A stretch of DNA of 64,000 bases from Eggerthella timonensis (GTDB lineage: Bacteria > Actinomycetota > Coriobacteriia > Coriobacteriales > Eggerthellaceae): contig NZ_FXXA01000002.1 in NCBI RefSeq assembly GCF_900184265.1, positions 2,094,539 through 2,158,538 of the forward strand, written 5' to 3'. Of the stretch, positions 24,911 to 32,825 are shown one piece after another. A model generated the notes under the pieces. It was not told the origin of the DNA. It saw only the letters and a list, made by a program, of their open reading frames with translations, and did no database searches. Every line of letters begins with the position of its first letter. Within the stretch, counting starts at the first letter, position 1. The translations under genes and the position numbers were made by a program.

Positions 24911-25415
24911 GCGCGAGGCGGCCGCCCTGCTCGAAGAGGCGGCGCGCCGGGGCGTCGACGTGTGGCTCGACGGCGGCTGGGGCGTGGACGCGCTCGTGGG
25001 CGAGCAGACGCGCCCGCATGACGACCTCGACGTGTTCGTGCGGCGCCGCGACGAGGCCGCGTTCGTCGCGCTGCTGGAAGCGGACGGCTTCTCGGAAGCG
25101 CCCCGCTCCTTCACGATGGAAGACCATACCGCCTGGGAGGCGGGCGACGGGCGCGTGGTCGACCTGCACGTGTTCGAGTTCGCCGACGACGGCTCCCTCG
25201 TGTTCTTGGGAGAGCGCTACCCGGCGTCCGCGTTCTCGGGGCGGGGAACGGTCGGAGGCGTCGAGGTGCGCTGCATCCCGCCGGCCGAGCAGGTGGCGTT
25301 CCACTGCGGCTACGACTTCGACGGCGACGACGTGCGCGACGTGCGGCTGCTGTGCGAGCGCTTCGGCGTACCCGTGCCCGAAGAGTACCACGACGCGATG
25401 AGGAAGGAAGCATGA
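24900..25415 (+). CDS. nucleotidyltransferase, lincosamide/aminoglycoside type
   Basis: Protein of 171 aa with the signature of small antibiotic-type nucleotidyltransferases: WLDGGWGVDALVG (23-34) and the metal-binding HDDLDVFV (40-47, Asp42 and Asp44), with a third acidic residue in VVDLHVF near residue 90. It would transfer AMP from ATP to a hydroxyl of a small molecule. Resemblance is to the LnuA/LinA group, but the natural substrate is not known and resistance is not implied by sequence alone. It overlaps the DJ-1 gene by 11 bases and the dipeptidase gene by four. Confidence 0.82.
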   Translation: MMGEREAAALLEEAARRGVDVWLDGGWGVDALVGEQTRPHDDLDVFVRRRDEAAFVALLEADGFSEAPRSFTMEDHTAWEAGDGRVVDLHVFEFADDGSLVFLGERYPASAFSGRGTVGGVEVRCIPPAEQVAFHCGYDFDGDDVRDVRLLCERFGVPVPEEYHDAMRKEA

Positions 25416-26497
25416 TGGGGTTGTTCATGACGCTGGACGAGCTGGCGGCCGAGGAGGCGGCGCGGCTTGCGGGCGAGGGGCGGACGGCACCGGACCGCCT
25501 GCGGGTGTTCGACCTGCACTGCGACACGCTCGACCGGCTGGCGTTCCACGGCGATGTGTCGGTGCCGGGCGGCTTCGCCGCGCACGACGCGCACATCCCC
25601 GCGCACCGCATGGCGACGCTGGCCGACAACGACGCGCACGTCTCGCTCGCGCGCACGGAAGGGTTCGCATGGTGCCAGTGCTTCGCGGCGTTCGTCCCCG
25701 ACGAGGTGCACGGCGACGCGGCGTGGGGTCTGTTCGAGCGCGTGCGCGCCGTGCTGGAGCGCGAGCTGGAACGCTGCGGGATGCGCCTCGCGCAGGCGCG
25801 CACCATGGCAGAGGTCGATGCCGTGCACGCTGCGGGCAAGACGGCGGCCGTGCTCACGGTGGAGGGCGCGTCGTTTCTGGAGGACGACGGCACGGCCGAA
25901 GGCCGCCTCGACGAGCTTGCGGACGCGGGCGTGCGCATGGTCACGCTCACATGGAACGGCCCGAACGCGTTGGGCAGCGGCAACGACACGCGCCACGGCC
26001 TGACCGGGTTCGGGCGGACGTGCGTGGCCGAGCTCGAGCGCCGCGGCATCGTCGTGGACGTGTCGCACCTCAACGACGCCGGGTTCAAGGACGTGTGCGC
26101 CGTCGCGACCCGCCCCTTCGCCGCCTCGCACTCCAACGCGCGCGCCGTGTGCGGGCACCCGCGCAACCTCGCCGATTGGCAGCTGCGCGAGCTTGCCGAC
26201 CGCGGCGGCATCGCAGGCCTCAACTTCTGCACGCAGTTCCTGACCGACCGCATCGCCGACCCGACGCGCGACGACGTGCTGCGCCACGTCGACCACGTCC
26301 TGGAGACGGCGGGCGAGCGCGTGCTGGCGCTCGGCAGCGACTACGACGGGTGCGACGTTCCCAGCTGGCTCGAGCCTTGCGACCGCGTCGGCGCGTTGCA
26401 CGAGCTGTTGGCGGACGAGTTCGGCCGTACGATAGCCGACCGGGTGTTCTTCCAGAACGCCCGCGACTTCTTCGCGCGAGCCGACGGGGAGCGCTGA
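25412..26497 (+). CDS. membrane dipeptidase family (M19) peptidase
   Basis: Zinc dipeptidase of 361 aa. The metal motif DLHCDTL near residue 33, the bridging glutamate region LTVEGASFL, the histidines in DVSHLND and ASHSNAR, and the aspartate in GSDYDG are the complete M19 (renal dipeptidase-like) set. No signal peptide is present, so it acts in the cytosol, perhaps on D-amino-acid-containing or modified dipeptides. It is the last gene of the overlapping four-gene operon. The ATG at 25412 is in the overlap; a second ATG follows directly. Confidence 0.92.
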   Translation: MMGLFMTLDELAAEEAARLAGEGRTAPDRLRVFDLHCDTLDRLAFHGDVSVPGGFAAHDAHIPAHRMATLADNDAHVSLARTEGFAWCQCFAAFVPDEVHGDAAWGLFERVRAVLERELERCGMRLAQARTMAEVDAVHAAGKTAAVLTVEGASFLEDDGTAEGRLDELADAGVRMVTLTWNGPNALGSGNDTRHGLTGFGRTCVAELERRGIVVDVSHLNDAGFKDVCAVATRPFAASHSNARAVCGHPRNLADWQLRELADRGGIAGLNFCTQFLTDRIADPTRDDVLRHVDHVLETAGERVLALGSDYDGCDVPSWLEPCDRVGALHELLADEFGRTIADRVFFQNARDFFARADGER

Positions 26498-26538
26498 GGG
26501 CGCGACCGTTCGCGTGATGGTTTCGTGAACCCTCTTTA

Positions 26539-26586
26539 CGAGTCCGATTTCGTACCTATACTGTGCCGAGTACGAAATCGGACTCG
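26539..26586 (+). promoter_or_regulatory. 17+17 bp inverted-repeat operator and promoter of the MarR-MATE operon
   Basis: The arms CGAGTCCGATTTCGTAC (26539-26555) and its exact reverse complement (26570-26586) flank a 14-base spacer. The -10 element TATACT (26557-26562) sits in the spacer, with TTTACG (26535-26540) as a possible -35 at a 16-base distance. A dimer of the MarR protein encoded 19 bases downstream could bind both arms and cover the promoter. Confidence 0.88.
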
Positions 26587-26604
26587 ATAGCGAGAGGTGC
26601 ATCA

Positions 26605-27060
26605 ATGGAAACGCGGCAGGACCGTGCGAACCGGGAATACAACAACCTGTTCAGACTCGAGACGGAGCTGTACCACGACGTCGCCACGAAGATGGGGCTG
26701 TCCGACAGCGCCTTCGACATCCTGTACTGCCTCGATGATTTGGGCGACGGCTGCCTGCAGCGCGACGTGTGCGCAGCCTCGGGCCTGACCAAGCAGACGA
26801 TCAACTCGTCGGTGCACAAGCTGGAGCGCTCGGGCATCGTGGAGCTGCGCATCGACCAGGGTCGCGGCACGCACCTGCACCTCACCGAGGCGGGGCGCGC
26901 GCTCGTGGAGGAGCGCATCCGCCCGGTGGTCGAGGCCGAGCGGGCCGCGTTCGCCGCGATGGAACCGGGAGCGTGCGAGGAGCTGCTGCGGCTCGCGCGG
27001 CTGCACCTCGCCGCTTTGCGCGAGCAAATGGACGCTCTGCCGTACCCGGACGGGCGGTGA
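26605..27060 (+). CDS. MarR family transcriptional regulator
   Basis: Winged-helix regulator of 151 aa starting METRQDRANREYNNLF. The helix-turn-helix QRDVCAASGLTKQTINSSVHKLERSGIVELR and the wing DQGRGTHLHLTEAG are typical. I placed the start at ATG 26605 because an upstream in-frame start at 26563 would lie inside the operator. The MATE exporter gene begins at GTG 27057 inside the last codon of this gene, so the regulator probably controls efflux in response to a compound that the pump exports. Confidence 0.92.
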   Translation: METRQDRANREYNNLFRLETELYHDVATKMGLSDSAFDILYCLDDLGDGCLQRDVCAASGLTKQTINSSVHKLERSGIVELRIDQGRGTHLHLTEAGRALVEERIRPVVEAERAAFAAMEPGACEELLRLARLHLAALREQMDALPYPDGR

Positions 27061-28397
27061 TCGCCGTGGCCATCAAGCTTTCCGACCACTTCACCTACGG
27101 CCGGCTCGTGCGCTTCGCGCTGCCCTCCATCGCCATGATGATCTTCACGTCCATCTACAGCGTGGTGGACGGCCTGTTCGTGTCGAACTTCGCGGGCAAG
27201 GAGGCGCTCGCGGCCGTGAACCTCGTGTTCCCGCTGATCATGGCCTTGGGTTCGGTGGGGTTCATGTTCGGCACGGGCGGCGCGGCCCTCGTGGCGAAAA
27301 CGATGGGCGAGGGCAAGGCCGAGCGCGCGAACCGCCTGTTCAGCCTCATCGTGCTGGCGGCTGCGGTTTCGGGCGCGGCGCTGGCGGGCGTGGGCGCGCT
27401 CGCGCTCGAATCGGTGCTCGGCCTCATGGGCGCGCAGGGCACGCTCATGGAGCAGGGGCTCGTGTACGGCCGCGTCCTGCTGGCGGCGCTGCCGCTGTTC
27501 ATCGTGCAGAACGTGTTCCTCAGCTTCTTCATCGCAGCCGAGAAGCCGCAGATGGGCCTTATGGTCACCGTGCTCGCAGGCGTGACGAACATCGTGCTGG
27601 ACTACCTGCTCATCGCTGTGCTGGGCTGGGGCATCGCGGGCGCGGCGCTGGCCACGGCGGCGGGGCAGCTGTTGGCCGCGGCAGCGTCGACGGCGTTCTT
27701 CGCGCGCAGCAAGACGAGCCGCCTGCGCTTCGCGCGCCCCGTCCGCGACTTCCGCGCGCTCGGCGCGACGTGCGTCAACGGATCGTCGGAGCTCATGACC
27801 GAAGTAGCCGCGTCCGTGGTGAGCATGCTGTACAACTACCAGCTCATGATGCTGGCAGGCGCCGACGGCGTGGCGGCGTACGGCGTGATCATGTACGTGA
27901 ACTTCATCTTCACGGCCGTGTTCTTCGGCTTCTCCATGGGCACGGGGCCCGTCGTGAGCTACCACTACGGGGCGCGGAACCAAAGCGAGCTCAGAGGCCT
28001 CTTCAAGAAGAGCCTCATCCTCGTGGGGGCGACGGGCGCCACCATGTTCGCGGCTTCGCAGGCGCTGGCCGTGCCGCTCGTCAACGTGTTCGTGGGCTAC
28101 GACCCCGAGCTCGCCGACATGACGCTGCACGGGTTCCGCATCTACGCGACGGCGTTTCTCGTGTGCGGGTTCAACATCTACGGCTCGGCGTTCTTCACGG
28201 CGCTCAACAACGGCAAGGTGTCGGCGCTCATCAGCTTCATGCGCACGCTCGTGTTCGAGACGTCCACGGTCATGCTGCTGCCGCTGGCGTGGGGCATCGA
28301 TGGGGTGTGGAGCGCCATCATCGTGGCGGAGGCGTGCGCGCTCGTGCTGACGACGTTCTTCCTCGTGTACCTGCGCAAGCCCTACGGCTACGCGTAA
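27057..28397 (+). CDS. MATE family efflux transporter
   Basis: Multidrug and toxin extrusion-type exporter of 446 aa with about twelve hydrophobic helices. The opening FTYGRLVRFALPSIAMMIFTSIYSVVDGLFVSNFAG-type sequence and the two-fold repeat (second half near CVNGSSELMTEVAASVVSMLYN) are typical of the MATE/MepA group that uses Na+ or H+ gradients. The GTG at 27057 overlaps the MarR stop; a GTG at 27066 is an alternative. A very long perfect hairpin follows 12 bases after its stop codon. Confidence 0.93.
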   Translation: MIAVAIKLSDHFTYGRLVRFALPSIAMMIFTSIYSVVDGLFVSNFAGKEALAAVNLVFPLIMALGSVGFMFGTGGAALVAKTMGEGKAERANRLFSLIVLAAAVSGAALAGVGALALESVLGLMGAQGTLMEQGLVYGRVLLAALPLFIVQNVFLSFFIAAEKPQMGLMVTVLAGVTNIVLDYLLIAVLGWGIAGAALATAAGQLLAAAASTAFFARSKTSRLRFARPVRDFRALGATCVNGSSELMTEVAASVVSMLYNYQLMMLAGADGVAAYGVIMYVNFIFTAVFFGFSMGTGPVVSYHYGARNQSELRGLFKKSLILVGATGATMFAASQALAVPLVNVFVGYDPELADMTLHGFRIYATAFLVCGFNIYGSAFFTALNNGKVSALISFMRTLVFETSTVMLLPLAWGIDGVWSAIIVAEACALVLTTFFLVYLRKPYGYA

Positions 28398-28409
28398 GGC
28401 GCGGCGGCT

Positions 28410-28470
28410 TGCATCTTCGCTCGCAAAACACGCCACACGCGCTGTGGCGTGTTTTGCGAGCGAAGATGCA
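28410..28470. terminator. perfect 28-bp hairpin between convergent genes
   Basis: Two perfectly complementary 28-base arms (28410-28437 and 28443-28470) enclose a five-base loop (CGCGC). Each arm contains an AAAA/TTTT run next to a GC block (AAAACACGCCACA), so a shorter bidirectional terminator is embedded in it. It separates the MATE gene from the convergent thioesterase gene. The perfect outer extension is longer than termination needs. Confidence 0.8.
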
Positions 28471-28495
28471 GCTGGAAGGCGCCCGGAGCAGGGGG

Positions 28496-28897
28496 CTAGC
28501 GGTAGCAGCTGGCGGTCATGCGGGCGATGGGCTTTCCGAGGTCGTCTTCGACCGTTACCGTGTAGAACCCCAGATGGCGGCCTGGCTTGTCGCATACGGC
28601 CGTGGCGGTGAGCGTCGAGCCCTGCGTGGAGCGGAAGAAGCTGATCGAGGAGTCCACCGACACCGTGGGCTCCTCGCCGATGTTGCAGCAGACGGCCAGC
28701 GCGAAGTCGGCCAGCGTGAAGATGGCGCCGCCCATGACGTTGCCCATCGCGTTTCGGTGCACGTCGGCCAGCTCCATCGCGCACACGGCGCGGCCCCGCT
28801 CGCCCGACACGACGCGGCAGCCCGCCGCCTCGGTGGCGAACCGGTCGTTGGCGAACACGGCCTCGATCTCCTCGAGCGTGGGGTTGTCGGGAAGCAT
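28496..28897 (-). CDS. PaaI-type hotdog thioesterase
   Basis: Hotdog-fold acyl-CoA thioesterase of 133 aa. The conserved segment HRNAMGNVMGGAIFTLADFALAVCC includes the GGxxxxLxD-like helix of PaaI/YdiI enzymes, with the catalytic acidic residue in TLAD. It would hydrolyse aromatic or medium-chain acyl-CoA to free CoA. The start ATG is at 28897, 11 bases after the preceding gene on the same strand. It is the last gene of the gltX transcription unit. Confidence 0.9.
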   Translation of the reverse strand: MLPDNPTLEEIEAVFANDRFATEAAGCRVVSGERGRAVCAMELADVHRNAMGNVMGGAIFTLADFALAVCCNIGEEPTVSVDSSISFFRSTQGSTLTATAVCDKPGRHLGFYTVTVEDDLGKPIARMTASCYR

Positions 28898-28908
28898 CGC
28901 GCGCCTTC

Positions 28909-30027
28909 CTATTCCGCCGGCGTCGCCGTGGCGGCGAACAGCTCGAGCCATTCGCCGTCCTTCACCGTGACGGTTTGGGTGCCGCCTTTCAGGACGTACT
29001 TGGTGTCGGTGACGGGGTCGTCGTCGAAGTCGATGCTCTTCATGACGAACGCCGCGCTTTCCTGATCGGTGGCGGCCGCCGCCTCGTCCTGCGCGGTGAC
29101 GGTGTAGGTGCCTGCCGGGATGTCGGTGCCCACGCGGTACAGGCCGCTGTCGTAGGGGGCTTCGGGCTTGAAGCCGGCCTTGTCGGCCAGGTACATGCGG
29201 TCGTCGCCTGCGCCCATGAACACGACGAGGTCGCCCTCCTCGAGGTCGGCGAAGTAGTTGCCGAAGTACGTGATCGCCGACTCGATGTCGTAGCCGCCCG
29301 AGAAGCCGGCGCCGTCGAACACGGTGAAGTAGCCTTCCTCGTCCATGCTGCCCTCGAAGAAGTAGCGGCCCGGCTCGATGTCCTGGCCGGTGCCAACGCG
29401 GTACACGCCCGACGAGCACTTCCCGTCCACGATCTCGTTCGGCAGGTCGTTCGCGGCGTCCTTGATGGCCTCGTAGCTGAGGTATCCCGAGCCGTCGAAG
29501 CCGTCGGCGGAGTCGCCGAAGGGGTAGTTGTAGCTGTAATCGTCGGAGAAGGGGTCGTACGGGCCGTCGTATCCGTCGTCGTAATAGGGATCGAACGATC
29601 CGTTGTAGTTCGGGTCGACCATCATCGCGCACGACACGCAGCCCACGCACCCGCCGATGCCCAGCAGGAACGCGAGCAGGCAGCCCGTGAGCACCCAGGG
29701 CCACGCTTTCCTCTTCGGCTGCGCGGGAGCTGCAGGATACGGGGGCTGGACGGGGTAGCCGTACGGCGGCTGCGGCGCGGCGCCGTAGGGTTGCTGGCCG
29801 TAGTAGGGGGAGGGCTGCTGCGGTGCCTGGCCGTACGGCGGCTGCGGCGCGCCGTAGGAGGGCTGCTGGGGCTGCGGCTGCTGCAGCGCGTAGGGCTGGC
29901 CGCCCGGAGGCGGGGGCGGCACGGGGGCGCCGCCCGTCGGGATGGCGGACGGGTGCTGCCGGCCGTCGTTGCCGTTCGGCGCGCTCTGGTCGTCGTGCTC
30001 GGGAACCGGTTGCTCGGGTGCGGTCAT
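28909..30027 (-). CDS. single-pass membrane protein with proline/glutamine-rich head and two tandem repeats
   Basis: Family not recognised with certainty. The protein has 372 aa. Residues 1-102 are low-complexity, rich in Pro, Gln, Tyr and Gly, and likely cytoplasmic. A hydrophobic helix (about 106-135, WVLTGCLLAFLLGIGGCVGC) anchors it. An acidic Asp/Tyr-rich linker follows, and then an outer part with two related repeats that open with YRVGTGQDIEPGRYFFEG and YRVGTDIPAGTYTVTA. The repeat phrase is like that of small secreted domains that follow a Pro-rich membrane head in other actinobacteria. The start has AAGGAG upstream. It lies in an operon with gltX and a ferredoxin, which does not reveal its role. 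Confidence 0.75.
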   Translation of the reverse strand: MTAPEQPVPEHDDQSAPNGNDGRQHPSAIPTGGAPVPPPPPGGQPYALQQPQPQQPSYGAPQPPYGQAPQQPSPYYGQQPYGAAPQPPYGYPVQPPYPAAPAQPKRKAWPWVLTGCLLAFLLGIGGCVGCVSCAMMVDPNYNGSFDPYYDDGYDGPYDPFSDDYSYNYPFGDSADGFDGSGYLSYEAIKDAANDLPNEIVDGKCSSGVYRVGTGQDIEPGRYFFEGSMDEEGYFTVFDGAGFSGGYDIESAITYFGNYFADLEEGDLVVFMGAGDDRMYLADKAGFKPEAPYDSGLYRVGTDIPAGTYTVTAQDEAAAATDQESAAFVMKSIDFDDDPVTDTKYVLKGGTQTVTVKDGEWLELFAATATPAE

Positions 30028-30049
30028 GCGATGCTCCTTGCCTTGAGGG

Positions 30050-31189
30050 CTAGTCGGTCGGGGGTTCCGGGTTCTCGTCTTCGTCGCGCGCGAACGCGGC
30101 CGCGGTGGTCTCCACGAGCTCCACCGCCTGCTGCGGGCAGGCGTCCACGCACAGCCCGCAGCCGATGCAGTAGCGCGGATCGTACGACAGCAGGCCGTCC
30201 TCGGGGCTGGGGAAGCGCGCGCCCGTGGGGCACGCTTCGGCGCAGGTGAGCTCGTTCGTGCAGCGGCTGCAATCGGTCTCCGAGAGCACCACCGGCACGC
30301 GCGCGGCGATCTCCGGGTTGCGGTCGATGGCCTCGAGCAGCAGCTGGCGCTTCGGCCACATGACGTGCTTCGTGCGGCCCTGCGGCACGAAGTCGTTGAA
30401 CTGCACGCCGTCCACGAGGTTGAGGCGCGCCCGGGCGCGAGCGCGTTCCTTGCGCTCGTAGAACTGCTGCAGCACGTCGGAGTTGCGCAGGCGGCGCTTG
30501 CCCGACGCGATGTCGCCCACGTCGGCGACGAGGTTCGTGAACGCGCTGCGGCGGTCGACGCCTTCGGGGTTCGCCAGGTCGCGCACGAGGTTCTCCTTCT
30601 CGGGGATCTCGTCGAGGTAGCCCACCGTGGCGCCGCTCCACTCCTCGGCCGTCTCCACGGCGTGGGCGTACAGCATCTCGCCCATCTCGCCCGCGCGCTC
30701 GCAGTCGGCGCAGTAGGCGAGGTCCGCGGCGATGCGCACCGGGATGTTCTCGGTCAGCACGAGCGTCCAGAACTCGGGGGACAGGCACGCCAGGCACGGC
30801 AGCACCACCACGTTGGCGGCGGGCTCGAAGCCGGGGAAGACGTTCTCCTTGCAGGTGAGCACCACGTCCTCGCCGCGCAGCGCGATGCGGCGGATGCGCG
30901 CGTGCACGTCGATCATCGTGACGCGCGAGGACGAGAACGCGTCGCAGATGCCCAGGCAGATGCCGCAGCGCGTGCAAGCGTCCGCGTCGATGACGGGGCG
31001 CCCGTCCTCCGCGAACGAGATGGCGTCGTGCGGGCAGGCCAGCGCGCAGCGGTCGCACGCGGCGCCGCGCACGCGCGTGCAGTAGTCGCGCAGCACGACG
31101 ATCTGGTTGGGGCGGTTTTCCGCCTCGGCGGGCTCGCGCACGTCCGAAGCGTTCGCACCCTCGGGCATGTTCTCAGGGGCCTCAGCCAC
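30050..31189 (-). CDS. multi-cluster ferredoxin-type iron-sulfur protein
   Basis: Protein of 379 aa with two pairs of 4Fe-4S motifs. The N-terminal pair is CDRCALACP and CTRCGICLGIC; the C-terminal pair is CSRCTNELTCAEACP and CIGCGLCVDACP. The middle region has extra cysteines (VLPCLACL, YCADCERAG) and a charged helical segment rich in Arg and Glu. No membrane helix is seen. It resembles electron-transfer proteins that couple to oxidoreductases in anaerobes, but no catalytic domain is present. Its start codon lies within the last codons of gltX (8-base overlap), so translation of the two is coupled. Confidence 0.85.
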   Translation of the reverse strand: MAEAPENMPEGANASDVREPAEAENRPNQIVVLRDYCTRVRGAACDRCALACPHDAISFAEDGRPVIDADACTRCGICLGICDAFSSSRVTMIDVHARIRRIALRGEDVVLTCKENVFPGFEPAANVVVLPCLACLSPEFWTLVLTENIPVRIAADLAYCADCERAGEMGEMLYAHAVETAEEWSGATVGYLDEIPEKENLVRDLANPEGVDRRSAFTNLVADVGDIASGKRRLRNSDVLQQFYERKERARARARLNLVDGVQFNDFVPQGRTKHVMWPKRQLLLEAIDRNPEIAARVPVVLSETDCSRCTNELTCAEACPTGARFPSPEDGLLSYDPRYCIGCGLCVDACPQQAVELVETTAAAFARDEDENPEPPTD

Positions 31190-32723
31190 CGAACACCTCT
31201 TTCGTCACGTAGTCGATGCGGGCGAGGACGTCCTCGCGGGGCAGGAGCTCGATGCTCTCGAACAGGGGCGGCGACACCATGTTGCCGCACACCGCCACGC
31301 GCAACGGCTGGAACAGCAGCTTCGGCTTGAGCTCCAGCTCCTCGCCGCGGGCGCGGCACGCCTCCTGTAGCGCCTCGGCTTCCCAGGCGACGCCCTCGTC
31401 GGCCAACACGCCGCGGCAGGCGGCCAGCGCCTCGTCGGCGCGCGCGCCTTCCTTCTTCAGCACCTTGTTGACGCTTTTCTCGTCGAGCTCGCGCACCTCG
31501 GGCCCCCAGAACATGAACGCCAGCTTGGCGGGGATCTCGTCGAGGCGCACGAGGCGCTCGGCCACGAGCGGGTAGAGCTTGACGTACCACTCCGGGCGCG
31601 CGCCCAGGTCGGCCGCCGCCGCATTGCGCGCCTCGTCGGCGAGCTCGCTGTCGGCCGCGACGCCCGCATGCGCGCGGAAGAGCCATGGCATCGACGCCTG
31701 CACCCAAGCGCCCGCGTCCATGGCCTTGATGTACTGGCCGTTCATCCAGTCGAGCTTCGTCTCGTCGAACACGGCGTCCTTCTTCGTCACCCGGTCGAGG
31801 CCGAATTTCTCGCACAGGGTGGCGCGGTCGATGAGCGTCGTCTCGCCGTCAAGCGACCAGCCCAGAAGCGCCAGGAAGTTCACCATGGCGTCGGACAGGT
31901 AGCCGCGCTCGTAGAACTCCTCCACCGAGGCCGCGCCGTGGCGCTTCGACAGCTTCTTGCCGTCGGGGCCCAGGATCATCGACAGGTGCGCGAACGTGGG
32001 CACGCGCAAGCCGAGCGCCTCGTAGATGAGGATCTGGCGGGGCGTGTTGGACAGGTGGTCGTCGCCGCGGATGACGTGCGTGACGCCCATGTTCGCGTCG
32101 TCGCACACCACGGCGAAGTTGTAGGTGGGGGAGCCGTCGGTGCGTACGACGATCATGTCGTCCATCACCTCGGCCGGGAAGCTGACGTGGCCGTACACGG
32201 CGTCGTCGAACTCGATGGCGGCGTGGTCCTCGGGCACGCGCAGACGCCACACGTGCGGCTCTCCCGCGGCGATTCGGCGGGCCGCCTCGGCGGGGTCGAG
32301 GTCGCGGCAGGTGCGGTCGTAGCCCGCGTAGCCGCCCTCGTTCGCCTCGGCCGCGGCGCGCTTGGCGTCGAGCTCCTCCTTCGTGCAGAAGCAGGGGTAC
32401 ACGCTGCCGCGCTCCTTCATGCGCTCGAGCGCCTCGGCGTACGTGTCCATGCGCTGGGTCTGGAAGTACGGGCCGGCGTCACCGCCCACCTCGGGGCCCT
32501 CGTCCCAATCGAGCCCCAGCCATTTCATGGCGTTGAGGATGACCTGCACGTTCTCCTCGGTCGAGCGCTCGGGGTCGGTATCCTCGATGCGCAGGATGAA
32601 ATCGCCGCCCATGGCGCGCGCGAACGCCCAGTTGTAGATGGCCGTGCGGGCGCCGCCCACGTGGAGGCGGCCGGTGGGGGAAGGTGCGAAGCGCACGCGT
32701 ACTTTCTTGTTCTCGTCAGTCAT
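31182..32723 (-). CDS. gltX: glutamyl-tRNA synthetase
   Basis: Class I aminoacyl-tRNA synthetase of 513 aa that charges tRNA-Glu (and tRNA-Gln in organisms using the amidotransferase route). The HIGH motif appears as HVGG (21-24) in PSPTGRLHVGGARTA, and the KMSKS motif as KLSKR near residue 254. I chose the ATG at 32723 (MTDENKKVRVRF). A -10 element TATACTGG lies 74 bases upstream, with TTTGCG at a 17-base spacing as the -35. It is the first gene of a four-gene unit running to 28496. Confidence 0.97.
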   Translation of the reverse strand: MTDENKKVRVRFAPSPTGRLHVGGARTAIYNWAFARAMGGDFILRIEDTDPERSTEENVQVILNAMKWLGLDWDEGPEVGGDAGPYFQTQRMDTYAEALERMKERGSVYPCFCTKEELDAKRAAAEANEGGYAGYDRTCRDLDPAEAARRIAAGEPHVWRLRVPEDHAAIEFDDAVYGHVSFPAEVMDDMIVVRTDGSPTYNFAVVCDDANMGVTHVIRGDDHLSNTPRQILIYEALGLRVPTFAHLSMILGPDGKKLSKRHGAASVEEFYERGYLSDAMVNFLALLGWSLDGETTLIDRATLCEKFGLDRVTKKDAVFDETKLDWMNGQYIKAMDAGAWVQASMPWLFRAHAGVAADSELADEARNAAAADLGARPEWYVKLYPLVAERLVRLDEIPAKLAFMFWGPEVRELDEKSVNKVLKKEGARADEALAACRGVLADEGVAWEAEALQEACRARGEELELKPKLLFQPLRVAVCGNMVSPPLFESIELLPREDVLARIDYVTKEVFGG

Positions 32724-32796
32724 GGTTGCGGTGATCCTCCGGATTGGATGATTTCTCGTTTCGAGCCCTCGAAACAGGGTTTCGGGGACGAATGCC

Positions 32797-32825
32797 AGTA
32801 TAGACAACCTGGCTCAAGCCGCAAA
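32797..32825 (-). promoter_or_regulatory. gltX promoter
   Basis: On the minus strand TTTGCG (32820-32825) and TATACT (32797-32802) are separated by 17 bases, and GG follows the -10 box. The start codon of gltX is 74 bases downstream. Confidence 0.6.

Noticed and set aside
24900-25415. Claiming antibiotic resistance for the nucleotidyltransferase
   Set aside because: The motif places it in the family but the substrate is unknown, and its operon context suggests a metabolic role.
26556-28784. Long minus-strand frame opposite the MarR-MATE operon
   Set aside because: Its translation is His/Arg/Glu-rich shadow sequence; the plus-strand MATE transporter has clear helices and an operator.
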